Source: Isoetes taiwanensis (taxonomy: Eukaryota; Streptophyta; Lycopodiopsida; Isoetales; Isoetaceae). Taken from it: a stretch of DNA of 64,000 bases. The notes below the pieces were generated by a model. That model made no database searches, was not told the DNA's origin, and saw nothing but the letters and a program-made list of their open reading frames with translations. The DNA lies in contig JAJEKV010000051.1 of NCBI GenBank assembly GCA_021234155.1, positions 9,446,105 through 9,510,104 on the forward strand, given 5' to 3'. The position numbers and the translations under genes are program-made. Every line of letters starts with the position of its first letter. Position 1 is the first letter of the stretch. This document shows positions 46,463 to 59,473 of the stretch, piece after piece.

Positions 46463-48913
46463 ATGGCTCTTATAAACAAAAATTACCCTAAATTCCTTTC
46501 TATCCTTCACGCATTTGCCGATCTTGAGCCCTCCGACCGCTCCGATCTTCTCAAGCAACTAAGGTCCTTTCAAGAAAACCCAAAAAATGTCATTTTCTTT
46601 GGTGATTTTGCTAACTCCTTAATTGAACAGTCTTCCATGGATCCTTTGTCTTCCAAAGTGCCATCTTTGGGATAATTTATCCAAAGACCCCCTACTATAG
46701 AGGCCAATTACCATGCATGGATCCGGTCGGGTCAAGTTCCTCTACCCTATGGTGATAAACGGTAGGAACGACAAAAATTTCCGAACAAATTCTTCACAAA
46801 TGCTCTCGGAACAATTCGATCCTTCAATCCGCTTTCAAAGCCATGAAATCGGATTACTTTTAAAGGTATTTCTTTGGACCTTCCTTCATTCATACAAAAC
46901 TGATTTCTTTTCATGACTCTACCGTTATTGTCAAAATCAATAAGCATGGTATTAAACTTGATAAACTCTGGGCCTTTTGTTTGAACCTTCACAAAGAAAT
47001 TCTTATCAATGCTGTTTATTGGTTACAATCCCCATATGTTATGATCGAATGTGGTAACAAAAGATCTGCCAACCTTTTACTAAATCGAGGTCCTTTAACT
47101 CTGGAGTCCTTTCAACTCACTTTTCTAAAGTGGGATCCCAAATTTGAAGTTGCCAATTTGGATAACCTTTGTGTAGCCTCCACCACGCTTCATGGTTTGA
47201 ATCCTATCTACTGGAATGAGGACTGTCTCAAACTGCTTTTTGGCTCCATTGGATCTTACATTTGCACTGAATTTTCGCCATATAGACCTCCCAAATCTTT
47301 TGTCCAAATTGATATATCCAAAGATGTCCCCCTCCAAATTCCTTTTCCTTGATGTTTTTGGTCAAAAGCCTCCCTCTCTCTTAGATGGGGCCTCTCCTCC
47401 TCATTGTCAAAACTGTAGGGCCAGGCACTTCTGGTATGATTCTTGCAAGGAGAATTCACCTTCCACAGAAATGAATATGAGCTATCAGACTGATGATAAG
47501 GAAGTCAATCAGCAAGTCAAACAGCAAGTCAGCCAGCAAGTCAATCACAAAGAAAACAGCAACAGGACAGTTGAGGGTCAGCACAAAATGCAATTACCTT
47601 ATGCACCAGTTTCTAATTTTGACTCTCTGAATAACAATAGGGACATTGGCCCTTCAAGCATCTTATCCAAGGACAAAGACTTTCAGTGGACCAAAGTCAA
47701 TGGTAGTTATAAAAGGATCCAGAGAAAGAAAAATCTGAAAGACTCACAGTCTCAAATTGATATGACTAGGGATGCACCTCCTATTAGAAATCAAGCTCAA
47801 GAAGGAACTTCTGAAAAGGTTTCTCAGCAAGTAAAGGTGCTCTACAATGCTGGGCCATCAGCTAATGGCATCAACAAGGTCAACAGTCTACATGATACTT
47901 TGAACAAAATCATTTTGGATGCCAAAAATCTAAACACCAACAATAAGAGTTTGCATTCTTTGAACTCTAACAGGGGTAAGAGTAGTTCATTAATCAGGAA
48001 AGACAGTCATGAAAAGGTCTTAAAACAGGTCTCTCTGACCAATGATCAGCTCCTTTGTGAGGTAATTGATCCGAAGGATACTTTGGTTGAAATGGTGCCT
48101 GCTCCAATCTCTGCTTCTGCAAGTGAAGATCTTTCTAAATCAAAGGAGAGGACCATGGTATTATGCAATATTGAAAACTCAAGTGACAACATCAAAAATC
48201 TAAATGGTAACACCAATCAATTTCAGGTATTGGCTAACCTTAATTCTGAGATAGATTTGGATGTACTATTGGGCAATTCCCATATTGATCCATTCAACCA
48301 TTCCCAATCTCCTTTTATTGATCTCTCTCCAGCCTCTGATCCCTTTCTCCCTCCACCATCCCTCATAGATAGTAATATTGCTGAGCAATTAGCTTCCTTG
48401 CAAGAGGGTCTTTGCTCTCAATCACAACAAGCATGCCATATTTTGGAGGAAGAGATTGTGCAAGATACTCCAGAAAGAGAGCTGGTGAATGATCAGGATA
48501 ATTATGAAGAAAGTTACAAGAGAGAGGACTCCAGCAAAATGGTTACTCATGAGGTGGCTGCTGAACTTTCAGGTCAGGTTCTCTCTCCTCCTTGTCATAA
48601 TCATTTGGAGACTCCTAATTTTAATTGTGATCTTCCTGCTAGTATAAATGAAATGTTTGAATTCATCCCTGGGGGGGCTTCTGATGTCAGTGACATGGAA
48701 ATTGATAAGGAAAACTGGGAGGGAGATAAATACCTAGCTGAGTGTCCTCATAAAGAAGATAATTCTAGACATACCTCTGCTCGAGAGGAAAAACTGGCTA
48801 AAGCTAAAAAGTATGATACTCCCCTATCTGAACTCATAAGCTTGCATAATACACCTGCTGCCAACACTAGAAGTAAAGTTAGAAAAGGGAAAGGGAAAAA
48901 GAAAAGATATTAA
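46463..48913 (+). pseudogene. LINE ORF1: DUF4283-like domain, zinc knuckle, Gln-rich tail (frameshifted)
   Basis: Fragments run MALINKNYPKFLSILHAFAD (46463), a broken middle, NEDCLKLLFGSIGSYICTEF (47210) and, after a shift near 47320, SPPHCQNCRARHFWYDSCKE, a CCHC-like knuckle typical of plant LINE ORF1. The long last frame to 48913 (565 codons open) continues through a 12-bp repeat encoding QQVKQQVSQQV, Asn/Ser-rich low-complexity sequence and a basic C-terminus (KVRKGKGKKKRY). ORF1 proteins bind element RNA. At least two frameshifts separate the parts. Confidence 0.8.
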
Positions 48914-48949
48914 TCTTTTTCCTAGTTTCTTTTCTTCTGATCTTTTGAG

Positions 48950-51900
48950 TTGCCCATGAAGATCATCTCATGGAATGTTAGGGGTATTAAAGGCCCAATC
49001 AAAAGGAGACGAGCCATCTCCCAGCTTAGGAATTATAACTCTGATATAATTCTGCTGCAGGAAGTTAAGCTTCCCAAATTTGAAATCTCCAATCTTGGAG
49101 ATTGGATTTACCCTGGAGCCTCTTCCACCTGGATTGAGGCCTCTGGTAGAAGTGGAGGTATTATCATGATATGGAAAAATCTGAAACATCTCTCTTTCCA
49201 TAACTCCCCCTCTAAGATGTGGCAAGCTGTCATTTTTCAGTTACAAGATTCCACATTTGGAGTTATCAATGTTTATGCCTCCACCAACCCAAAAGAAAGA
49301 GAAGTTCTTTGGTCTGAAATTAAAGATTGGATGCATGCTAATCCTATATTGGACTGGATTATAGGGGGACTTTAATAATACTCCCTCTTGGAATATGAAA
49401 CTTGGAAACCATCTCAATATGTCTACATTGGAGATCTAATTGGGACTCTTTTATCTCGACACTTCCTTGGTTTATGTGCCTTCCTCTCTTCTTCTTTTTT
49501 ACTTGGTCTAATAAGCAAAAGGTGACAAAAGAGTTTATTGTACCACGGACAGATTTTATGTGTGTAGTCCAACCTCATCCCTTTGGGATAATTGCTATGT
49601 CTCTAGTGATGAAGGAAATATTGTATCGGACCATCAGCCTCAATTTTTATGTACTAAGCAACTGACTCAAACTCCCAGGGATGGTAATGTATCTTATAAA
49701 TTTAACTGTGCTCTTCTAGAAAATGACTCCTTTGTTAGAGACTTCAAAGATTTCTATCTCAATATCCCTGATGAAGGTAATCAGCAGTCAATGAAAAGAT
49801 TTTATAGCAAAATCAAGAAGGCCAAGAGTTGGATTAAAGGTTGGTCTAAAAGCAAACATTTGGCCAAAATCAATGAAAAAGAGCAATTGCTTGCCAAGAT
49901 GAGGGATATTAGATCTCTCCTTCAAGAAGATCCTCTCAATCTTAACCTTCATATTGGTGAGGAACTTCTTGAAAATTACCTAAAAAGTGTTGAGGAAATT
50001 GAGGCCAAAAGTTCTTCTATCAAATGTAAGATAAAATTTAATAAGGACATGGACTATGGTAGCTCCAGTTTCTTCTTCAAAATGGCTAAAGTCAGACTTC
50101 TTAGAAATGCTATCACTCAAGTTCAGACTGACACTGGAATATCCTTGAATGACTCCAAGCTTATTAAGTCTTTCTTCCAAGAGAACTATGCCACCCTTTT
50201 TTCCAAAACTCCAGTTCAGCAAATTGACCTTGTCAAGGAAAGGAAATTTCTTGACTTGCTGGATGTGATCATTCCATCTTCTATGGCCATAATATGGATG
50301 ATTCTATTGTGACTCCCCCTGGAGAAGATGAGATTTTCAAGGTTCTCAAATCCTTTGGCAGAGGCAAGTCCCCTGGTCCTGATGGCCTTCCCAGTGAATT
50401 CTATGTTCACTTTTGGGATATTCTTAAACATGATATCATTTCCATGGTTTCAGGTTTTTGGGGGGCCAATTTTTTACATCCTTCAATCTCTGCTGGTTTT
50501 ATTTCCCTCATACCTAAAGTGGATAACCCATCTACTTTCTCAGATTGGAGACCGATCTCATTAACCAATACCTCTTATAAGATCTGTGCCAAGATAATTG
50601 CAAATAGAATCAATGCATTTCTGCAGAAGAACATATCTCTCTATCAGTCAGCCTTTCTTCCTAATAGATTTATCTTGGACAACTATATCACTGCTATGGA
50701 AGGTCTTCACTGGAATAGCATCTCCAAACAAAATTGTGTGCTCCTTAAACTTGATTTTAAGAGAGCCTTTGATACAGTGAGGTGGGATTTTCTTGATCTT
50801 GCTCTCTCAAAATTTGGGTTTCACCCTAAATTAAGGCTACTAATTCATGGTTTGAATACTTTCTCTCATTCTGCTGTCATTGTCAATGGCTCCCCCTCCC
50901 AATTCTTTCCTCTATCTAGAGGAGTCAGACAAGGTTGCCCCCTAGCCCCCTACTTATTCTTGATAGTAGCTGAAATGCTCACAAAGGCTGTTCTTCATTT
51001 TAAGGAGCTTGGGATGATTAAAGGTCTTAAATTGCCAAATAGTGATGAGTCCCTAACTCTATCTCAGTATGCTGATGATACCTTTGCCTTTTTAGATGCT
51101 GATATATCTAACATCGAATTCTTTCTTGACATTATCAAGCAATTCTCAGCTGCTTCTGGGGTCCACCTAAACTTGGCTAAATGTGTGATCATTGGTGATA
51201 ATATCCAGCTAAACTTTGCTAATCTTAAGGTTGTCAATACTCATCATGCCTCCACTCTATTAGGTATGCCATTGTCTCTCAATCCTAATCTTAAAGGCCT
51301 TTGGCGTTCCTATAATTGATGTAAATAAAGAAAAAGCTAAATAATTTCAGAGGTGGATTGTCCTTTGCTGGTAGATCGATTATTGCAAACTCTGTCCTGG
51401 CCAGCACTCACATTTATTTTTCCTCTGCTTTAGTGGCCCCTAAGTCAATCTATTCGAGATTGAAAAAGATTATCGAAAAAGTTCATTTGGAAAGGCTCCC
51501 ATCTAGTTGGATGGAATTATGTTTCCGTGCCTAAAAACATGGTGGTCTTGGCTGCAAGGATCTTTATCTCGCAAGCATTGCTCTCGGCCGGCAAATACAT
51601 TTGGAAATCCTTCATGAATAGTGCTGGTCCATCCTCTCATTTTATCGATATCGGGCTCTCTTGCTCTCACCGGTTGGCCATCCTACAATTGAGCATATTT
51701 TACCTGACTCTTGTTTTAATGTTCTCCAGGCTGGTGCAAATACTTCCCCTCTTATGAGAAACTTCATTATGGCTTGGAATAAGGTGCAATCTGCCTATGT
51801 ATATGATGATCCTCAAGATCTTAACTTGCAAATGACTATTTTCTGGAATCCAATTCTGAGGAATCATCCTAGTAAGACTCTTGCCTTGAGACATCCAAGA

Positions 51901-52794
51901 ATTTACAAGAAATGGTCTGATTATGGCCTCTTATTCCTTGGTGACCTATATATGAACAATAAACTCATCTCTTGGACCAATCTGAAAAACTTAGTTCATG
52001 GCACTTCTAGTGATAAAAAGATCTATATGCATATTAAGTCTATCCTCCCTCAGACTTGGTTAAATAATATTGTCCCAAAGGCAACCAATTGGAGCATTGC
52101 AGGTAAGTGTTTATATAAGGTCAGTCAAATCTATTCTGCTATTAGTAACTTTGACAATCCTTCCAAAGCTGGTCTCAATTGGTCTATCACTATGGAGGAG
52201 GCCAAATCTCTATTTCATAATGTTTGGAACTCTTATTGCTTCCCCAAGGTCAACTTCTTTATTTGGTTGTTAGCCAATAAAAGCATTCCTAATTTACATC
52301 TTCTCTCCCTCAGGAATGACAACATCTCTGCCTTGTGTCAGCTTCATTGTAATTTGGAGGAAGATCTTGAACACATCTTTATCTGCCCTAAGCTTAATTC
52401 TTTTTGGTCTTGGTTTGATGATAAGCTGGGTCAGTTTTTTCCCAACAGGATCTCTGGAAATTTGCTGTCTTATGTCCAAAATGATTGCACTTTTGCTAAT
52501 ACTATCATGTTTATTGCTCTTTGGAATATCTGGAAGGCAAGAAATAGAGTAGTATATGGCAAAAAGAATTTCTCGATTTTTTGGATCAAATTGCATTTTC
52601 AACTTGATGTTCAGTCTACTGCTACAGCTCACAAAAGGAAGCAATCTGATAAATATGACAGAAAATGGGATGTGGTTGGGCATTTCAGGGGGTCTTTTGA
52701 TTTATTTGTAGCTAACTTCAATGTTATAAACTCTAATTCTGCCTTTGGTGATGATGTTAGCCTACTTGAAGAAATGCAAGAAGAGCATGGGTGA
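48950..52794 (+). pseudogene. LINE ORF2: endonuclease, reverse transcriptase, zf-RVT (frameshifted)
   Basis: The region opens MPMKIISWNVRGIKG (AP-endonuclease family). One extra G at about 49367 converts the GDFNN motif into a stop. Further blocks follow: GRGKSPGPDGLPSEFYVHFW, DWRPISLTNTSYKICAKIIA, CVLLKLDFKRAFDTVRWDFL, SRGVRQGCPLAPYLFLIVAE and the catalytic SQYADDTFAFL (about 51065), all intact. After shifts near 51320 and 51500-51660 comes the C-terminal zf-RVT region with LCQLHCNLEEDLEHIFICP. The enzyme would nick DNA and copy RNA at the target. Three or more frameshifts inactivate it. Confidence 0.9.
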
Positions 52795-53182
52795 ATTGGA
52801 GGACAATCTACTCAAAAGGGAGGCTGATCTTGATCTAAAACTATTCTTCAACAAACTCTCTGAAAATGAGGAAAATTTGGACACGACTATTGCAAGAATG
52901 TTCTGCAGAGAAGTGGTGCAAGTCTATACTATGTTTGATTTCCTCTCCATGTACCACAGATACATGACTGAGGAACAATTCTCAAGATTCAGAGAGCAGT
53001 ACTATACTCACAGACTGCTGGCTGATTTGTTTGGTTCCTTGCTTTGTTTGACTGTATCTGACCTCTCTTGCATGGATAGCATTGCTGAGCAGACTACTGG
53101 TAGTTACACCTTCGGATCTGCTGACTCTTTCTATGCCTTTTTCAACTCTAAACTTGACTCCCTCTCACTTCAGACCCAGTAG
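52745..53182 (+). pseudogene. Extra C-terminal domain or ORF3 of the first LINE
   Basis: An open frame overlaps the end of ORF2 by 50 bases and is offset from it. It encodes GELEDNLLKREADLDLKLFF, FREQYYTHRLLADLFGSLLC and TTGSYTFGSADSFYAFFNSK, ending at 53182. A single base change in phase at 52792 (EEHG then GELED) would make it a 130-residue continuation of ORF2 beyond zf-RVT. It is acidic and helical. I know of no such domain in plant LINEs; a separate ORF3 is the alternative. Confidence 0.55.
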
Positions 53183-53670
53183 CCTCATCCTTGTATCTGG
53201 CTTCCTATCCAAGTCTGCTAAGACATTAATTGCTCAATGGTATCTCCTAATCTTGCAGAATTTTGGTTGCTGTTACTTTCAGGTTTTAACTTTAATTACT
53301 GGTTGGGGTCGTGATTTCTACACATTTTTGAAGACTATCTCATTTTTGGAAGACTATCTCTACTTATCAATTATCCTTTGACCAACTCACCTCATCTCAG
53401 GATCTAATTTCTGCTACGTACTCTTCATACTGCACATCACAACATTTTGATGGACGTTTATATATAAAGATCTTTATTATGCTTTAATCTGCTGATCAAA
53501 GCAGATCTATGTACTGTGTTTCTTGATTAATGGAAAAATTCACTCTTACTCTCAAAAAAAAAAAAAAAAAAAAAAAAAAAATAATATATAGCATTTCCAT
53601 GTTCCAGTGGAGAAAATTTGGGCGCCATGGCTGTGATGCAGATCTCTAGGATTCTGGAAATGCCAAAAAG

Positions 53671-53689
53671 ATATTTTCCTGTGGAATAG
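53671..53689. repeat. Left target-site duplication of the second LINE
   Basis: ATATTTTCCTGTGGAATAG, identical to 59455-59473. Confidence 0.9.
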
Positions 53690-53883
53690 GGAATTTCATC
53701 TGCGTGTAGAGCTACTTGAAGCATTGCCGTAACCCATTTTACAAACCTGATTTGGAGGATGGCGCAGCCCACAGGCTAGGGTTTTGGCGCCAGTTCAGTC
53801 TGAGATATCTCCCTCCTCGGGTGTCCGTTTCCTGCGATTCTTGGTGCGTTGGAAAGCTTGTGCAGTGAGCTTTCCAACGGTGT

Positions 53884-55527
53884 ATGGCATCAGGTCGTTT
53901 TCGTGCTGCTTCAGTCCCGGAATTGGGATCCTCTATTTCGGCCTCCATGGTCGCCTCCGCCGGTATGCACTCTTGCTCGCAAGTTTCTGCCTCTCTAGCC
54001 TCTCCAGTGCTTCCTCCTAATTCTCGTCTCAATCCACTTGCATATGCCCCTGCCTCTATGGATTTGCAATTCCCTCCCCTCTCTTTGCCATGTACTTCTG
54101 CTTCTCCCTCTCTTCCTCCTCCCTCCACCTCTGCTCCAACTCCATCTTCTCTTGCTCTCCCATCCTCTTGGGCCTCTTACCGTCTCCTCCTCTTCCCTCA
54201 GGCTCCTTGGTCTGCCCCCTAATCTGTTGCTCGAGTATCACAAAGCGTGCTTTAGTGATTGGATTAAAGCGAGACATGACTTCGGTGTGCGTTACGCTTT
54301 CGTGTTCTTTGCGGCGGTGTCTCTTATGATGGAGAATAACAAAGAGAGGTGTCTCGAATATATGAAAGAGCTGCGGGGTCTTGAAGATAGAATGGATGTT
54401 CAACCGCCTCCCCGATAACGCGTGTTCTATGAAGCAGAGGTGTGTTCTAGTGCCTTCACTCGGGCTGGTGTCTCGGTTGTGGAGATAGATCATAGTGTCC
54501 ACTTGCAAAGTCTGAACAATCTAATATCCCATGCGGTGGTATGTCATTTCACCGGGTCGGTTCCTTGATCTCAAGAGGATGGGATTTTGGTTGAAACAAA
54601 GATCTGCAAAAGTTGGGATTGCCCCCCAAGATGAGTCCCCGAAAGTTTTGGATAGGCAAAACAATTATTTCTTAGTGATGTTGAATTCGCCTATTGCTGT
54701 TGATAAACTAGTGGAGCGTGGAGTGGATCCTTTGTGGGGACATTATCTCTTGTATCAGGTATACACCCCTGGATTTCTTCCTAATAAGTCTGGTGCACGT
54801 CGTATGCCTTGCTGGTTTGCATTGGAGGACTTCCCAATTGAGTTGCAGGTTCCAGACTTCTTGATCTCCATTGCCAATGGATTAGGGTTGCACCTTGCTC
54901 ATTCAATTACCAATGGTCCTCGTATTTGTATTTCCCTTCCTGCTGAGGCTTCCCTCCCCAAGTCTGTGGTCGTTAGAAGTGGTCCACTCTTTTTTAAATA
55001 TAAATTATCCTTGCTTAACGGCCTAGAGCTTGCCAATATGTTTCCTGATGTTGAGGCCTTCTCTGCTTATCATGTGCGCAGACCCTCCATTCCCATCCCT
55101 TCTCCTACTTCTGTCTCCCCTACTTCTACTTCCCCTGCTGCCATCCCTACTCCAGCCAATCCTGCACCTGTCCTTGCCATCACCCCTTCTTCGCCTTCTA
55201 CCCTAGCCATTGGCACAATCCCCGCTGCCCATAATTGTCTTCCTTCGACCCGGCAAGAAGAGGGACATGATGATTGCACGCAAGCAAGAGCGCATTGAAG
55301 AAGAATGGTCCATTGCCCGCATGAAAAAAGCCGCTCGGAGGAGGAATAGCTTCGCTCCACAGCCTTCTGCATCTGCTTCCCCTAACCCTGTTGAGCCAAC
55401 TCTCCTCACCACTGTGACCGCGCATCCAATAGCATCGCAGCCAATTTGGGCTGATCAAGTGGAGAATGAGTCTCATATACAAGTTGATATGGACTTAGAA
55501 CATCCTCCACGTCCACCTGATCAATGA
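53884..55527 (+). pseudogene. LINE ORF1 of the second element (frameshifted)
   Basis: It opens with a Ser/Pro-rich region (MASGRFRAASVPELGSSISA at 53884) and continues in other frames: VCSSAFTRAGVSVVEIDHSV (about 54440), then LDRQNNYFLVMLNSPIAVDK and MPCWFALEDFPIELQVPDFL (54640-54860), a DUF4283-like core, a Pro/Ser/Thr-rich linker, and after a shift near 55240 a basic helical end (KKRDMMIARKQERIEEEWSI) to a stop at 55527. That stop overlaps the ORF2 start. Family role: RNA binding and chaperone. Confidence 0.75.
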
Positions 55528-58500
55528 AGTTAATCTCCTGGAATGTGCGGGGGGTTGCCTCCTCCCCTACTAAAAGGAGTAGGTTGTCCATGGCCCTGAC
55601 TAGGTGGGACTCAGATTTCATTTGTTTGCAAGAGCATAAATGCAAGAAAGAGGATGCCTACAAAGTTGCTGCAGTAATCAATAGGCAGTACAATGTTCTG
55701 GTGGCGGCCGCAGACTCGGCAAAGGCTGGTGTCCTTACAGCATGGAGGAGGACGATTCCAGTGTCATTTACTCAGGTTGACAGGTTTGGCCGGTGGATCA
55801 TAGTCAAGTGGTTTGATGAAGGGCAAGAATGGGGACTGGTTAATGTGTATGCGCATAATCGACCACGTCAGAGAGGTGCATTGTGGGCTTCTTTGCGTTC
55901 CAAATTATTGAGGTTAGGCTCCCCTGTTGCATGGATCATGGTGGGTGATTTTAACATGGTTGAGCTTGAGCAAGACAGATGTGGCAGAGGTGCAGAGATA
56001 GTGCAGGGCTTTGAAAGGGAGCAATGGCACCGCTTAATGCAAGATTGTGGCTTCATAGAAGTGGAGGGTCCCTCAAGTTTTACTTGGTGTAATGGCTGGT
56101 TGGGTGGTGGTAGAGCATATGCAAGACATGATAGAGGCTACTATAATGCTTTGGTAGCAACCCTGTTGCCTTCTTTTCATCGTGAGAACCTCTTGAATAC
56201 TGCAATTTCTGACCATAATCCACAGTATTTCTCTTGCTCTCATACGGTGGTGCATGCTGCCTCTAAGACATATTTCAAGCTGAATACATTTTTCTTGAAG
56301 GATGATGATTTTGTGGCAGGCTGTAGACAGGCGTGGTTCACTTCTTTCTCTCGACACAGGGGCATGGCAGGTATTGTTGATGCTCTCGCTGCTGTGAAGT
56401 CTTTTGCTAAAGGTTGGGGTCGTGAACGGGCTGCTGCTCACCGGAGCCTTCTGCTGGCTCTTTATCGACAACTTGAGGCATGCAGGTCTGTTGCCCCATC
56501 AGATGGTCATGTGGAGAAGCAAATTTTGTGTAGCATTAGGCAGATGGAATCTGAACAGGTGCACTTTGCTCGCATTAAAGCTGGGTTGCAATGGTTCAAG
56601 GAGGGAGACCGGTGCACAGGTTTTTTCTTCAGAGCTGCCAAAACAAGAAAGCTAGCTGCATCTCTTCAGTCTCTGCAGACTCAGGATGGGCGTGTTGTTT
56701 CAGATCCAGCTGAGCTTAGAGGCTTTTTGCATAATCACTTTTCAGCTTTCTTCACTGCTCGGCGTCTTCCCTTTCAGTCAGATTTTCAAGCGGCCTTGCT
56801 TGCTAAGGTTCATCCTATAGTCACCAATGAGCAAAGGGCCATTTTAGAGGCTGAGATTAGCCAGAATGATTTAGCTGAGGCCACATTTTCTCTCAAGAGG
56901 GGCAAGTGTCCGGGTCTTGATGGTATTCCAGTGGAGTTTTTCCAGGAGTATTGGGATTGGCTTGGTGCAGATGTGTATGATGCTTTCAGGGATTTTAAAA
57001 GACAGAGGCACTTGGACAAAATCCTCAATTCTGGTTGCATCTCCCTTATTCCAAAATGTAAGGATCCCTCTTCCATTTCAGATTACGTCCCATTACTTTG
57101 TTGTCCTCGATTATACAAGATCTTTGCTAAAGCTTTTGCTCGGGAAGCTTTGTGGTGTGCTTACCGAGTCCATTTCCTCCACGCTTGTCGGGGTTTCTTG
57201 CCTCACGGTGTATCTTGAATAATGTGGCGGCAAACATATGAGGGTCTCTATTGGGCTAGAATGCATGGTTACCCCATTGTATACTTGAAGTCGGATTTTG
57301 CAAAAGCATATGACGGTGTTGGACGGAGTTTCTGGAGCGAAGCCTTTTTACGCCTTGGTTTTGGTGCCCGGTTCAAGAAAAGATGTTATGAAACTTCATT
57401 ATTACGCTTTCGTTCTTGATTCTTTTTCAAGGAGAGCCATCAACATTTTTCTCGGGGACGTGGTATTCGCCCGGTCATCCCTTTGGCACCGTTGCTTTTT
57501 ACAATTGTGGCGGAGATTCTTTCTCAGGTATTCTCCCTTGCAGTGCAGGAAGGCATCCTGCATGGTCTTCCCATGAATAATGGTTCACAAGAGATTTGTA
57601 ATCGGTATCACGGATGACACTTTCTTGTTCTTAATGGTCGATGAGCGTAATTTGCGAGAATGCCATTTCCTTGTTGGACGATTTCTCTTTGGCTTCCGGT
57701 ATTTTTGTGGGGTGGCAAAAGTGTATGCGCCACTGTGGGCCCCAGACTCTCCGTCGTCGTCGTCTTACGTGGTTGCATTTCCATGGAAGGTTCTTCCTCA
57801 TGGGAAGGCAACTAAGCTTCTAGGCATTCCAGTTGGTATACACCTCTCATCTGGTGATGCGTGGGATGTCATTATTAAGGGGTTGGAAAGGCATTTGTTC
57901 TGGTGGTCCACGGCTAAGTTATCCATGGCTGGTCGTGTAACTGTGGCAAAGTCAGTTCTGAGTGGCACACATGTCTACATGGCATCCATCTTGCTGGCAC
58001 CGCAGTCAAAGATGCAGCTCATTGTTCGCACTGTTAGGAACTTCATCTGGGGTGGCACTGAAGAAGGAGCTGATGTTAAAGTTAGTTGGGCAAAGTGCAT
58101 TATGCCTAAACTTTGTGGGGGGCTGGGGATGATTCACTTTCTTCTCCAGAGCAAGGTGCTGATCTCTAAGTTCATGTGGCGGATTCTCAATAATGCTGAT
58201 AATTCTCCAGGTCTGCGTCTCATTCACCAGTCTTTACAGAGGTGCATTTCCTTTGGCTCTCCATCCATTAAGCCTCTCCTCCCATGGGCATTATTCTATC
58301 CACTTTCTCCATATCGTAATGCATCTCCTTCCCTCAAGGGGTTGCTAGCGGCTTGGGAGACTGTGCGCACTTTGTTTCAGTTCCATCCAATGGCCTACAC
58401 AGATCCTACAGCCAGTTGTTGGTGGATCCCTTTGGGTGACGGTCATGCAGATTGTCCCCTGGTCTCTTCTGTCCATCCATTGACGCAATGTCGGTGGCGA

Positions 58501-59289
58501 GCAGCAGGTGTGCTCACGGTATCTGCATGGTATAATGAGACAAGATTGTTGACGTGGAATGAGTTCAAATTGAAGTTCCTTCTCCTTCGTTGGGATCGGA
58601 GCATTTGGGAAAAAGTAGCTGCTACACTTCCTCCACACCCACAAGACGTGGCTCCCCAGCTCTGGGTGGTTCATGGCAGTGTTAAGGAGGAGCACCTGGT
58701 GCACTCGATGTATGTGGTCCCCTTCATCCCGGTATTGCCTCCATCGCCAAAGTGGCCTTTAGTTATCCCCCCGCCTCATCGTAAAAGCGATGCGCGATGG
58801 GTATGGGATAAATTGCTTCATCCTAAGCTATCCATTTTATGGTGGCAGATCACTCATAGATGCGTGCGGGTAAACACTGTTGTTCATCGATTTCGTCCAG
58901 AAGTCTCTATGATCTGCCCTCTTTGCACGCAGAGGGATGAGACAATTGAGCACTGTTTTTTCTTGTGTCACCATGTTCGACCTGCTTGGCAGTGGCTTCT
59001 GAGTCTTTTCCATTGTGATTTGAATAGTCAGCAGGTCCTTTTGTCAGTCTATCCTAGTTCTTGGGACAAGTTGGCAAGGAGGGCTTTCCACTTGGCATCT
59101 GCTTGGATCATCTGGTCCATCTGGAAGAGACGAAATCTCTTCATCTTCAAGGGACAGCTCTTTTCAGATACACAAGTGCTTAGCGATGCCCGTAGTCGCA
59201 TTGTGAAGGCGTACAAATGTTCTTCCTTGAAGGATGACATCAAAAGTGTCATTTGGGAGCAATATCTTCAGATTCACACCTACTCATAG
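55524..59289 (+). pseudogene. LINE ORF2 of the second element (frameshifted)
   Basis: It starts MKLISWNVRGVASSPTKRSR. The endonuclease keeps QEHK, VGDFNM and SDHNPQ (55524-56230). Reverse transcriptase begins FSLKRGKCPGLDGIPVEFFQ, and frames break between about 57080 and 57580, where the finger-palm core lies. The catalytic box reads ITDDTF where YADDTF is expected, though both Asp remain. The long last frame (57580-59289) gives FLVGRFLFGF, WWSTAKLSMAGRVTVAKSVL and the zf-RVT CPLCTQRDETIEHCFFLCHH. The stop is at 59287-59289. Inactive because of the frameshifts. Confidence 0.9.
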
Positions 59290-59454
59290 CAAACAGTTGT
59301 GCTCATGGTGATCTGTATTCTCTGTTTTTTTATGTTATGTATGTGGTGGGTAGTGTTGCTCTAGTGGATATCTTCTCCACTGGGTTTTGAGTCCCCCATA
59401 TACTCTTTGTATTCTTTTGAGTAATAAAGGTCCACGTCCATCAAAAAAAAAAAA

Positions 59455-59473
59455 ATATTTTCCTGTGGAATAG
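59455..59473. repeat. Right target-site duplication of the second LINE
   Basis: ATATTTTCCTGTGGAATAG, identical to 53671-53689, directly after the A tract. Confidence 0.9.

Larger units (their letters stand above)
46463..53580 (+). mobile_element. L1-type LINE (first of two), with poly(A)
   Basis: Two main reading regions are arranged as in plant L1 elements: a nucleic-acid-binding ORF1 (46.46-48.91 kb) and an endonuclease/reverse-transcriptase ORF2 (48.95-52.79 kb), followed by an extra frame and a poly(A) tract of 28 residues at 53553-53580. Several frameshifts make this copy inactive. No convincing target-site duplication was found, so the 5' end is uncertain. Confidence 0.92.
53690..59454 (+). 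mobile_element. L1-type LINE (second), complete ends
   Basis: The 5765-bp insertion is bounded by a perfect 19-bp target-site duplication and ends in an A tract at 59443-59455 after GTAATAAAGG. It carries ORF1 and ORF2 in L1 order. It is more GC-rich than the first LINE and belongs to another family. Full-length ends argue for a fairly recent insertion, yet frameshifts in ORF1 and in the reverse transcriptase show it is inactive. Confidence 0.95.
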
